Shown piece by piece: positions 18,914 to 27,085 of a DNA stretch of 64,000 nt. Within the stretch, counting starts at the first letter, position 1. Each line of letters opens with the position of its first letter. This DNA is from Streptomyces asoensis (GTDB taxonomy: Bacteria; Actinomycetota; Actinomycetes; Streptomycetales; Streptomycetaceae). The position numbers were made by a program, and so were the translations under genes. The stretch lies in the NCBI RefSeq assembly GCF_016860545.1, contig NZ_BNEB01000003.1, positions 1,984,001 to 2,048,000 of the forward strand, in the 5' to 3' direction. The notes beneath the pieces are model-generated. The model had not been told where the DNA came from. It did no database searches and saw only the letters and a program-made list of their open reading frames with translations.

Positions 18914-20326
18914 TCAGGCGGCGCCCTCCGCCCGCCAGGGCAGCTCCGCCGTCACCCGGGTGGGCCCGCCCACCGGCGAATCCACCACCAGGATCCCGTC
19001 GACCGCGTCCAGCCGTCCGGCCAGGCCGGCCAGCCCCGACCCCCCGCCGGACGCGTCCGCCCCGCCCACCCCGTCGTCCACCACCTGCAACATCAGCCGG
19101 TCCTGCGCCCGCCACACGTCGACCGAGGCCGACCGGGCCCCGCTGTGCTTGCTGATGTTCTGGAGCAGCTCCGAGACGGTGAAGTACGCGATCCCCTCGA
19201 TCGCGGGCGCCGGCCGCTCCACCAGATCCACGTCCACCCGCACCGGCACCGTGCAGCGCGAGGCCACCGACGACAGCGCCGCGTCCAGCCCCCGGTCGGT
19301 CAGGACGGCCGGATGGATACCCCGCGCCAGGTCCCGCAGCTCCTGCAACGCCGTCTTCACCTCGCCGTGCGCCTCGTCCACCATGCGCGCCGCCGCCCGC
19401 GGGTCCTCCCGCAGCTTCTCCTTCGCCAGCCCCAGATCCATGGCCAGGGCCACCAGACGGGCCTGCGCGCCGTCGTGCAGATCACGCTCGATGCGCCGCA
19501 GATCGGCGGAGGCCGTGTCCACGACGACTCCCCGGTCCGACTCCAGCTCCACCACCCGGGCGCCCAGCGACGACGGGCCGAGCAGCCCGTGCACCATCAG
19601 CCGGTCCACCGTCGTCAGCGCCCGCACGATCCACGGCGCGGCCAGCGTGATCAGCAGGCCCACCAGCGCCGTCACCGCGATCTCGAAGGGGTTGTCGAGG
19701 TAGACGCTGTGCTGCTCGTCGCCGTACAGCTGGAGCCCGCCCTGACCCCCGTACATCGGGAAGACCCAGAACCACAGCGGGTACGTCAGCATGGACCAGC
19801 CGAACGACCACACGGTCACCGCGACGGAGAACGAGAACACCGCCCACGGGAACTGGAGCACCGCGTACAGCGCCTGCCGCCATGACGTGCCGCTCTTCAG
19901 GACGGCACCCATCCACGCCATCGCGCCCCGGCTCCGCGGCCGCAACGGCTCGGGATCGGCCACCTCCAGACCCAGCAGCCCCCGCGCCCGGACCCGCTCC
20001 AGCGCCCCGAAGCCACGGGCCGCGGCCAGCCCGGCCGCCAGCACCGGGACGCCGAGGAACGTCACCAGCAGGCCCGCGCCCAGCGACAGCATCGTGATCA
20101 TGAACGTGAACAGCAGGACGCCGATCGGCAGACCGAGCACGACGTAGACGAGCTCCCGCCAGTGGCGTGCCGTGAACGGCTCACGCAGCCCCGCAGGCAG
20201 CAGCCGGCGCCGCCGTCCCGCGTCCGCGCGCCCGTACTCCGGCCCCGACCGGTCCTGGTGCCCGAACAGACCGAGGCCGTCCCCGACCTGGTCGTGCTGC
20301 CCGTACTGCCCGTACTGCGTGGCCAT
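18914..20326 (-). CDS. Sensor histidine kinase (HisKA_3, NarL-partner type), copy 1
   Basis: A 470-residue membrane histidine kinase. A Gln/Gly/Tyr-rich N-terminus (ATQYGQYGQ) precedes a multi-pass sensor region (four to six hydrophobic segments, residues 55-240). The dimerisation motif IERDLHDGAQARLV holds phospho-His284, and the ATPase domain follows, with VDDGVGGADASGGGSGL as its G-box. It is a paralogue of the next gene, with a 105-bp stretch of identical DNA in the catalytic half. The signal is unknown; its probable partner is the downstream response regulator. Confidence 0.9.
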   Translation of the reverse strand: MATQYGQYGQHDQVGDGLGLFGHQDRSGPEYGRADAGRRRRLLPAGLREPFTARHWRELVYVVLGLPIGVLLFTFMITMLSLGAGLLVTFLGVPVLAAGLAAARGFGALERVRARGLLGLEVADPEPLRPRSRGAMAWMGAVLKSGTSWRQALYAVLQFPWAVFSFSVAVTVWSFGWSMLTYPLWFWVFPMYGGQGGLQLYGDEQHSVYLDNPFEIAVTALVGLLITLAAPWIVRALTTVDRLMVHGLLGPSSLGARVVELESDRGVVVDTASADLRRIERDLHDGAQARLVALAMDLGLAKEKLREDPRAAARMVDEAHGEVKTALQELRDLARGIHPAVLTDRGLDAALSSVASRCTVPVRVDVDLVERPAPAIEGIAYFTVSELLQNISKHSGARSASVDVWRAQDRLMLQVVDDGVGGADASGGGSGLAGLAGRLDAVDGILVVDSPVGGPTRVTAELPWRAEGAA

Positions 20327-20485
20327 CGGCGTCGTCCGTTCTACTCGTCCTGGTCGTGGCGCAGTTGTCGATCCGTACCTCCCACCCTCCTCGGCGCCGC
20401 GCCCGCGGACCATGGAGTCCGTCGGCGTCTTGGCACGGGGGTTTTCCCTACCCCCGAGGCGCCGACGGGTCCGATCCGCCCGCTC

Positions 20486-21787
20486 TCAGCCCTGTCCGCG
20501 GTCGCGCCACGGCAGCTCCGCGGTCACCGTCGTGGGGCCGCCCGCCGGCGAATCCACGACGAACAGCCCGTCGACGGCGTCCAGCCGCTCCGCGAGCCCC
20601 CGCATCCCCGACCCGCCGTCGAGCCGGGCCCCGCCCCGGCCGTCGTCCCACACCTGGATGAGCAGCCGGTCGTCGGTCCGCCACACGTCGACCGAGGCCG
20701 ACCGCGCCCCGCTGTGCTTGCTGATGTTCTGGAGCAGCTCCGAGACGGTGAAGTACGCGATGCCCTCGATGGCCGGCGCCGGCCGCGACGGCAGGTCGGC
20801 GGTCACCTTCACCGGCACCGTGCAGCGCGAGGCCACCGACGACAGCGCCGCGTCCAGCCCCCGGTCGGTCAGGACGGCCGGATGGATACCCCGCGCCAGG
20901 TCCCGCAGCTCCTGGAGCGCGAGCTTCACCTCGCCGTGTGCCTCCTCCACCATGGCCGCCACGGCGTCGTCGGCCTGCCCCTCCAGCAGCTTCTCCTTCG
21001 CCAGACCGAGCCCCATGGCCAGGTTGACGAGACGGGCCTGCGCCCCGTCGTGCAGATCACGCTCGATGCGCCGCAGATCGGCGGCCGCCGTGTCGACCAC
21101 GACCCCCCGGTCCGACTCCAGCTCGGCGATCCGCCGCTCCAGCTCGTCGGAGGGCGACAGCAGGCCCCGCACCAGCGCCCGGTCCACGTTCGTCAGCCCG
21201 CGCGCCAGGAACGGCAGCACCGGCCACAGCACGAACAGCGCCGGCAGGACCACACCGAACGTCAGGACCCCCCAGGGCAGCCGCACGAGGTCGTACAGCA
21301 CCGTCCGCCAGGCCACCGGGTCCTTCAGCACGAGCCACATCTGCTGGAGGACCCCGCCCGCCCGGCGCAGCGGCAACGGGCTCGGCTCGTCCACGCGCAG
21401 CCCGAGCAGCAGCCGCGCCCGCCCCCGCTCGAACCGGCCCAGCAGCCGCGCCCCGCCCAGCCCGAGCGCCAGCAGCGGGAAACCGATCACCGTGACCGTC
21501 ATCGCGGCGCCGGTGACGATCACCGTCATCACATAGACGAACCCGATCAGCGCCATGGGCAGGTTCGTCAGGAGATGGGCGATCTCCCTCCACGTCTGCG
21601 GGGCGAAGGCGAAGCCGACCGGAGGCAGACGCTCCTCCGGGCCCCCGCGATCGGAACCTCTGGGATCGACGCTCACCGGCGTGAAGCTCGCGGGTGCGGA
21701 GCTCGCGTGTGCGGAGCTACCAGGCGAGTGGATACCGGGGGCGGGGCTCTCTGGCGTGGCGGCGGATCGGCCGGCGGCAGCGGTCAT
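20486..21787 (-). CDS. Sensor histidine kinase (HisKA_3), copy 2
   Basis: A 433-residue paralogue of the preceding kinase. A Ser/Pro-rich N-terminus (about 50 residues) leads to a four-segment membrane sensor, then IERDLHDGAQARLV (phospho-His246) and an ATPase domain ending VTAELPWRDRG. The sensor half has diverged strongly from copy 1 while the catalytic half remains nearly identical, suggesting two inputs into one response regulator. It is divergent from the nuo operon across about 200 bases, so it might sense respiratory or envelope state; that is speculation from position. Confidence 0.9.
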   Translation of the reverse strand: MTAAAGRSAATPESPAPGIHSPGSSAHASSAPASFTPVSVDPRGSDRGGPEERLPPVGFAFAPQTWREIAHLLTNLPMALIGFVYVMTVIVTGAAMTVTVIGFPLLALGLGGARLLGRFERGRARLLLGLRVDEPSPLPLRRAGGVLQQMWLVLKDPVAWRTVLYDLVRLPWGVLTFGVVLPALFVLWPVLPFLARGLTNVDRALVRGLLSPSDELERRIAELESDRGVVVDTAAADLRRIERDLHDGAQARLVNLAMGLGLAKEKLLEGQADDAVAAMVEEAHGEVKLALQELRDLARGIHPAVLTDRGLDAALSSVASRCTVPVKVTADLPSRPAPAIEGIAYFTVSELLQNISKHSGARSASVDVWRTDDRLLIQVWDDGRGGARLDGGSGMRGLAERLDAVDGLFVVDSPAGGPTTVTAELPWRDRGQG

Positions 21788-21890
21788 ACGGGCTAGCCTG
21801 CCGCGCCGCACGGCGCCGCGCCATGAGGTCTGCCGCCTTCCCCGGCCGGGGGAAAACCCCCGCCCCACGGACCGAGGCGTGACGGGCTGC

Positions 21891-21918
21891 TTACCGTCCC
21901 TTTATCAGGGCCTAGACT
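21891..21918 (+). promoter_or_regulatory. Probable sigma-HrdB promoter of the nuo operon
   Basis: TTACCG and TAGACT are separated by 16 bases, about 70 bases upstream of nuoA in the divergent gap. TAGACT is a good streptomycete -10; the -35 is weak. Confidence 0.45.
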
Positions 21919-21985
21919 CCCGTGCGTACAGATCGTCGAACGGCCTGTCGTCGAAGAGACTGAGGTCAGGGAGCGAGGGACGGAC

Positions 21986-22393
21986 GTGCGGGAACGGACC
22001 GTCGAGGTCGCGGCGGAAGTCGCGGCGGACTACTTCCAGTCCTACTCCGTCGTCGGACTGCTCGCCGTCGTCGGCGTGCTGTTCGTCGCCGTGGCCTTCG
22101 GCGCGGGACGCCTGCTGCGCCCCGTGGTCCCCACGCCGGAGAAGCTTCTGACGTACGAGTGCGGCGTCGACCCCGTGGGCGAGGGCTGGGCCCACACCCA
22201 GGTCCGCTACTACGTCTACGCCTTCCTCTACGTCATCTTCGCGGTCGACTCGATCTTCCTCTTCCCCTGGGCGACGGTCTTCGCGGCCCCCGGCTACGGC
22301 GCCGCAACCCTCGTGGAGATGTTCATCTTCCTCGGCTTCCTGGCCGTGGGCCTGCTGTACGCCTACAAGAAGGGCGTCCTGACATGGGCGTGA
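21986..22393 (+). CDS. nuoA: NADH-quinone oxidoreductase subunit A
   Basis: The 135-residue membrane subunit A of complex I, with three transmembrane helices. The conserved loop TYECGVDPVGEG and the following helix YYVYAFLYVIFAVDSIFLF contain the Cys and Asp/Glu typical of NuoA. The GTG start follows GAGGGA. It is the first gene of a ten-gene operon and overlaps nuoB by 10 bases. Complex I couples electron transfer to quinone with proton pumping in the cell membrane. Confidence 0.93.
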   Translation: MRERTVEVAAEVAADYFQSYSVVGLLAVVGVLFVAVAFGAGRLLRPVVPTPEKLLTYECGVDPVGEGWAHTQVRYYVYAFLYVIFAVDSIFLFPWATVFAAPGYGAATLVEMFIFLGFLAVGLLYAYKKGVLTWA

Positions 22394-23046
22394 CGCCGGA
22401 CATGAACGCCCCGCAGCAGCCGGAACCGGTACCGCTGCCCGAGCCGAAGCGGCTGGGAACCCTGGCCCGGCTGGCCCCGGAGCCGATGAAGGTGATCCTG
22501 AACTGGGGCCGCCGCTACTCGCTCTGGGTCTTCAACTTCGGCCTCGCCTGCTGCGCCATCGAGTTCATCGCCGCGTCGATGGCCCGCCACGACTTCATCC
22601 GCCTCGGGGTCATCCCCTTCGCGCCGGGTCCGCGCCAGGCCGACCTGATGGTCGTCTCCGGCACGGTCACGGACAAGATGGCCCCGGCCGTGAAGCGCCT
22701 CTACGAGCAGATGCCCGAGCCGAAGTACGTCATCTCCTTCGGCGCGTGCAGCAACTGCGGCGGCCCCTACTGGGACTCCTACTCCGTGACGAAGGGCGTC
22801 GACCAGATCATCCCGGTCGACGTGTACGTGCCGGGCTGCCCCCCGCGCCCCGAGGCCCTCCTCCAGGGCATCCTCAAACTCCAGGAGAAGATCGCCAAGG
22901 AGTCGCTGAGCGAGCGCTACGGCGCCTCGGCACGTCCTTCGGCGGCGGCCCTCCAGAGCGGCCTCGTCCGGCCCCCGGCCACACCGGCCGCTCCTACCTC
23001 CCCTGCCACACCGTCCTCCTCGCCGACTCCGGAGGAGGGCCGATGA
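22384..23046 (+). CDS. nuoB: NADH-quinone oxidoreductase subunit B
   Basis: The 220-residue Fe-S subunit that carries cluster N2, the last electron carrier before quinone. Ligands are visible as ACCAIEF, GACSNCGG and VPGCPPRP. The C-terminal 40 residues are a Pro/Ala/Ser-rich extension beyond the family core. ATG 22384 overlaps nuoA; a GTG six bases later is an alternative. It keeps all residues for electron transfer, although its usual partner NuoD is not encoded here. Confidence 0.94.
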   Translation: MGVTPDMNAPQQPEPVPLPEPKRLGTLARLAPEPMKVILNWGRRYSLWVFNFGLACCAIEFIAASMARHDFIRLGVIPFAPGPRQADLMVVSGTVTDKMAPAVKRLYEQMPEPKYVISFGACSNCGGPYWDSYSVTKGVDQIIPVDVYVPGCPPRPEALLQGILKLQEKIAKESLSERYGASARPSAAALQSGLVRPPATPAAPTSPATPSSSPTPEEGR

Positions 23047-24446
23047 GCAACGTCGGCTGGCTCCCCGCCCCCGCCGAAGAGCTCTTCGGCCCCGAGGCGA
23101 CGGCCGAGGAGTCCTACGACGTCCTGACGGTCGACGTCCCTCCCTCCTCCTGGACCGACGCCCTGCGCGTCGCCCGCGACCGTCTGTCCTGCACCTACTT
23201 CGACTGGCTGAGCGCCGTCGACGAACCCGGCACGGGCTTCCGCGTCTCGGCCCACGTCGTGGCGCTCTCCCCGGTGCGCCGCCTGCTGCTGCGCACGACG
23301 GTCCCGCACGAGGCCCCGGTCCTCGCCTCGGCCGTCGACGTCTACGCCGGTGCGGCCTGGCACGAACGCGAGACGCACGAGATGTTCGGCGTCACCTTCG
23401 AGGGCCACCCCGCCCTGGACCACCTCCTCCTCCCGGACACCTTCGAAGGCCACCCCCTGCGCAAGGACTTCGTCCTCGCCGCCCGCGTCGCCAAGGCCTG
23501 GCCCGGCGCCAAGGAACCCGGCGAGTCCGAGCACGGCGGCCCCAAGCGCCGCCAGATGCTCCCCCCGGGCGTCCCCGACCCGAACGAATGGGGCCCCCTC
23601 AAGGGCCAACTCCCGCCCGCCCCGTCCCGCCCAGCCCGCCCAGCCCGTCCGGCAGCGGCCCGCCCGGCCGGTGAGCGTCCGGCCGGTGAGCGTCCGGCGG
23701 GGGAGCGCCCGGTGCGGGGAGAAGCGGCGACGGGAAGCCCGGTGGGCGACCGTCCCGCCCGCCGCGCCCGCTCCGCCTCGCAGGGCTCGGCCAGCCAGAC
23801 GCCCATCCCGGCCGCACCGGCAAGCCCGTCCGGCCCGGCCGCCTCGGCCGCGCCGGTGGGCCCGGCGACTCCGGCCGCAGCCACGCCGTCACCGGAGCCG
23901 ACGGCGCCGGACGCCCCGGGCACGCCCACCAGCCCCGGCGCTCCCGGTGCATCGGGCCCGCCCGTCGCCCCGAGGGGACCGCGTCGCGCGCGCAGTGCCT
24001 CCCAGGGATCGGCCTCCCAGCGCACCCAGCCGTCGGCGGCACCCTCCGACACCCCCGCCCGCCCCTCCACGGCGCCCCGCAGTTCGGACGCCCCGTGGCA
24101 CCACGCCCGCCCGGCCTTCGACGAACCCGAGCAGAAGCCCGAGCAGAAGCCCGAGCAGAAGCCCGAGCCGAGCAAGCCGGGGCAGCCGAGCAAGCCGGGG
24201 GAGCGGGGCGAACCGGGAGAGCGGGGCGAACCGGTCGAGAACGCGTCCCCGGAGAACCCGCCCGCGGAGAACGCAGCCCCGAGCCCGAATCCCGATCCTG
24301 ACCCCGGGCCCACTCCCGAACCGGACCCCGAGCCCACTCCCGAGCCGCAGACCGAGCCGCGGACCGAGAACGAGCCGCGTCCCGCCGCCGAGCCGGGTGG
24401 TCCGGAGCGAACCGACCCCGACGATCCCGCAGGAGGCCGACCGTGA
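23043..24446 (+). CDS. nuoC: NADH-quinone oxidoreductase subunit C with long low-complexity tail
   Basis: The first ~195 residues are a normal NuoC (30-kDa subunit): HERETHEMFGVTFEGHP and the LLLPDTFEGHPLRKDF signature are intact. The remaining ~270 residues are a Pro/Ala/Glu/Arg-rich tail with internal repeats: GERPA three times, RRARSASQGSASQ twice (about 240-252 and 314-326), EQKP three times and PEPDPEPTPEP. NuoC proteins are usually 150-240 residues, so the tail doubles the length. It is not NuoD. It starts 4 bases inside nuoB and overlaps nuoH by GTGA. The tail's role is unknown. Confidence 0.9.
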   Translation: MSNVGWLPAPAEELFGPEATAEESYDVLTVDVPPSSWTDALRVARDRLSCTYFDWLSAVDEPGTGFRVSAHVVALSPVRRLLLRTTVPHEAPVLASAVDVYAGAAWHERETHEMFGVTFEGHPALDHLLLPDTFEGHPLRKDFVLAARVAKAWPGAKEPGESEHGGPKRRQMLPPGVPDPNEWGPLKGQLPPAPSRPARPARPAAARPAGERPAGERPAGERPVRGEAATGSPVGDRPARRARSASQGSASQTPIPAAPASPSGPAASAAPVGPATPAAATPSPEPTAPDAPGTPTSPGAPGASGPPVAPRGPRRARSASQGSASQRTQPSAAPSDTPARPSTAPRSSDAPWHHARPAFDEPEQKPEQKPEQKPEPSKPGQPSKPGERGEPGERGEPVENASPENPPAENAAPSPNPDPDPGPTPEPDPEPTPEPQTEPRTENEPRPAAEPGGPERTDPDDPAGGRP

Positions 24447-25411
24447 ACGACGTTCTCGACGTCGCCCTGCGACTCCTGGTCGTCTTCGTCGTCTTCCTCA
24501 CCTTCCCCCTGATCGTCGGTCAGACCGAGCACAAGGTGATGGCCCATATGCAGGGCCGGCTGGGACCGATGTACGCGGGCGGCTTCCACGGCTGGGCCCA
24601 GCTCGTCGCCGACGGAGTCAAGTTCGCGCAGAAGGAGGACATCGTCCCCGCGGGCGCGGACCGCCGTATCTTCCAGCTCGCGCCGGCCGTGGCCCTCCTG
24701 CCGTACCTCCTGGTGCTCCTCGCCATTCCCATCGGCCCCGGCGAGGGCGCCGTCGGCCAGACGGTGGACGCCGGGATCTTCTTCGTGCTCGCGGTGATGG
24801 GCGTCGGCGTGCTCGGCTCGCTCATGGCGGGCTGGGCCAGTGCCAACAAGTTCTCCCTTCTCGGCGGCCTGCGCACCGCCGCTCAGCTCCTCGCCTACGA
24901 ACTTCCGATGCTGCTCACCGCCGCCTCGGTGGCGATGGCGGCCGGCACGGTCTCGCTGCCCGGCATCGTCGACGCCTTCGAGTGGTGGTGGCTGCCCTGG
25001 CAGATCACCGGCGCGATCGTCTTCTTCGTCGCCGGACTGGCCGAGCTCCAACGGCCGCCGTTCGACATGCCCGTCGCCGACTCGGAGATCATCTTCGGTG
25101 CGTACACCGAGTACACGGGTCTGCGCTTCGCTCTCTTCCTCCTCGCCGAATACGCCGGAATCGTCGTCCTGTGCGGTCTGACCACCGTCCTCTTCCTGGG
25201 CGGCTGGCACGGCCCCGGAGGCGCCGACGGCCTCGGCTGGGTCTGGACCCTCCTCAAGACGGCCGTCCTCGCCTTCGTGGTGATCTGGCTCCGCGTCACC
25301 TACCCCCGCCTGCGCGAGGACCAGTTGCAGAAGCTCTCCTGGACCCTCCTCGTCCCCCTGTCCCTCGCCCAGATCGCCCTCACCGGCATCGTCAAGGTGG
25401 TGATCCAGTAG
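24443..25411 (+). CDS. nuoH: NADH-quinone oxidoreductase subunit H
   Basis: The 322-residue membrane subunit H, which lines the quinone chamber and links the peripheral arm to the proton-pumping arm. It has eight or more helices; conserved loops include HMQGRLGPMYAG, FAELQRPP-like AELQRPPFDMPVADSE and the acidic EYTGLRFALF. It is shorter than full-length actinobacterial NuoH (over 400 residues). GTGA overlap with nuoC indicates coupled translation. Confidence 0.93.
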   Translation: MNDVLDVALRLLVVFVVFLTFPLIVGQTEHKVMAHMQGRLGPMYAGGFHGWAQLVADGVKFAQKEDIVPAGADRRIFQLAPAVALLPYLLVLLAIPIGPGEGAVGQTVDAGIFFVLAVMGVGVLGSLMAGWASANKFSLLGGLRTAAQLLAYELPMLLTAASVAMAAGTVSLPGIVDAFEWWWLPWQITGAIVFFVAGLAELQRPPFDMPVADSEIIFGAYTEYTGLRFALFLLAEYAGIVVLCGLTTVLFLGGWHGPGGADGLGWVWTLLKTAVLAFVVIWLRVTYPRLREDQLQKLSWTLLVPLSLAQIALTGIVKVVIQ

Positions 25412-25413
25412 CC

Positions 25414-26028
25414 ATGTCCCGCCCGTCCCCCGACCCGCACCCCTCGACGGCGCCCTCCGAGCGGCCCCGCCGGTCCCTTCCCGGCAGCGGCCTAGCCAAG
25501 GGCCTGGCCGTCACCCTGCGCACGATGACGCGGAAGACGGTCACCGAGCAGTACCCGGACGCCCAGCCCGAACTCCCGCCGCGCAGCCGTGGCGTCATCG
25601 GCCTGTTCGAGGAGAACTGCACGGTCTGCATGCTCTGCGCCCGTGAGTGCCCCGACTGGTGCATCTACATCGACTCCCACAAGGAGACGGTCCCGCCCGC
25701 CGCCCCGGGTGGCCGCGAACGCAGCCGGAACGTCCTCGACCGCTTCGCCATCGACTTCTCCCTGTGCATGTACTGCGGTATCTGCATCGAGGTCTGTCCT
25801 TTCGACGCCCTGTTCTGGTCCCCGGAGTTCGAGTACGCCGAGACAGACATCCACGAACTCACCCACGAACGCGACAAGCTCCGCGAATGGATGTGGACCG
25901 TCCCGGCGCCACCCGCCCTCGACCCCGCCGCCGAGGAACCGAAGGAGATCGCGGCGGCCCGCAAGGCGGCCGAGAAGCTCGCGGCGGCCCAGGCCGGGCC
26001 GGACGAGCCCCAGGGAGGGGCATCGTGA
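25414..26028 (+). CDS. nuoI: NADH-quinone oxidoreductase subunit I
   Basis: A 204-residue ferredoxin-like subunit with two [4Fe-4S] motifs, CTVCMLCARECP (about residues 70-81) and CMYCGICIEVCP (about 119-130), that pass electrons to NuoB. In complexes lacking the NADH module this subunit is a likely docking point for ferredoxin. An N-terminal Pro/Arg-rich stretch and an Ala/Glu-rich C-terminal tail flank the core. It starts 2 bases after the nuoH stop. Confidence 0.94.
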   Translation: MSRPSPDPHPSTAPSERPRRSLPGSGLAKGLAVTLRTMTRKTVTEQYPDAQPELPPRSRGVIGLFEENCTVCMLCARECPDWCIYIDSHKETVPPAAPGGRERSRNVLDRFAIDFSLCMYCGICIEVCPFDALFWSPEFEYAETDIHELTHERDKLREWMWTVPAPPALDPAAEEPKEIAAARKAAEKLAAAQAGPDEPQGGAS

Positions 26029-26687
26029 CTCTCGCTCAGACGCACCACGGTTTCCTCTCCCCGACCGGTGTCGAGATCGCCTTCCTGCTCGTCGGGCTGG
26101 TCACCTTCGGCGCCGCCCTCGTCACCGTGACCACCAGGCAACTGGTCCACGCGGCCCTGTGGCTCGTGGTCGCCCTCGGCGGGCTCGCCGTCGAGTACCT
26201 CCTGCTCACCGCCGAGTTCATCGCCTGGGTGCAGGTCCTCATCTACGTCGGTTCCGTCGTCGTGCTCCTCCTCTTCGGTCTGATGCTCACCAAGGCCCCC
26301 ATCGGCCGCTCCCCGGACGCGGACTCCGGCAACCGCTGGGCCGCCTTGACGGTGGCCGTGGCCGCGGCCGCCGCCCTCGTCTGGGTGGTGGTCGACGCCT
26401 TCCGGACGACCTGGATCGACCTGGACGGTCCGGCCGCCGGCTCCACCGAGGTCACCGGAGCGAGCCTCTTCCAGAACTGGGTCCTCCCCTTCGAGGCCCT
26501 GTCCGTCCTTCTCCTCGCGGCGCTGGTCGGCGCGATCGTGCTCTCCCGCAAGGCGAAGACCGAATCGAGCTCTCCCCCCATGAACGCCCGGGCCGCCACG
26601 AAGAGTTCCCGAACCGTCACAGAGAGTTCCCCCTCTGTTCCGGACGCCCGCAGGAACCCGGCCGAGCAGGAAGGCGGCACCCGCTGA
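26025..26687 (+). CDS. nuoJ: NADH-quinone oxidoreductase subunit J
   Basis: The 220-residue membrane subunit J with five hydrophobic helices; the third (AEFIAWVQVLIYVGSVVVLLLF) contains the pi-bulge region typical of NuoJ. A polar tail of about 45 residues is rich in Ser and Arg. GTG 26025 overlaps the nuoI stop by GTGA. It contributes to the coupling between quinone reduction and proton channels. Confidence 0.92.
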   Translation: MTLAQTHHGFLSPTGVEIAFLLVGLVTFGAALVTVTTRQLVHAALWLVVALGGLAVEYLLLTAEFIAWVQVLIYVGSVVVLLLFGLMLTKAPIGRSPDADSGNRWAALTVAVAAAAALVWVVVDAFRTTWIDLDGPAAGSTEVTGASLFQNWVLPFEALSVLLLAALVGAIVLSRKAKTESSSPPMNARAATKSSRTVTESSPSVPDARRNPAEQEGGTR

Positions 26688-27085
26688 TGCACCTCGCCTA
26701 TCCCGCCGTGCTGTCCGCCCTCCTCTTCTGCACCGGCCTCTACGGCGTCCTCGCCCGCCGCAACGCGATCCTCGTCCTGATGTCCGTCGAGCTGATGCTC
26801 AACGCCGTCAACCTCGACCTCGTCGCCTTCGACGTCTGGCTCAGCAGGACCACCGAGGACACCCTGCACTCCGGCCAGGCCCTGACGCTGTTCACCATCG
26901 CCATCGCCGCCGCCGAGATCGGCATCGGCCTGGCGATCGTCCTCGCCGTCCACCGCAACAAGGGCACCGCGGACATCGACCGGCTCCGCGACACCGCCGA
27001 GGGCCACGAGAGCAGCCCGGACGACCTCCCGAGCGGCACCCCCGCGACCGGTGCGGCCGGCCAGAAGGCCGAGGCCACCGCGTGA
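26687..27085 (+). CDS. nuoK: NADH-quinone oxidoreductase subunit K
   Basis: A 132-residue three-helix membrane subunit; buried Glu residues in VLMSVELMLNAVNL and IAAAEIGIGLAIV are the conserved proton-path glutamates. Typical NuoK is about 100 residues, so the final 30 polar residues (Asp/Ser/Pro/Thr-rich) are an extension. It begins within the nuoJ stop (TGATG). Confidence 0.93.
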   Translation: MHLAYPAVLSALLFCTGLYGVLARRNAILVLMSVELMLNAVNLDLVAFDVWLSRTTEDTLHSGQALTLFTIAIAAAEIGIGLAIVLAVHRNKGTADIDRLRDTAEGHESSPDDLPSGTPATGAAGQKAEATA

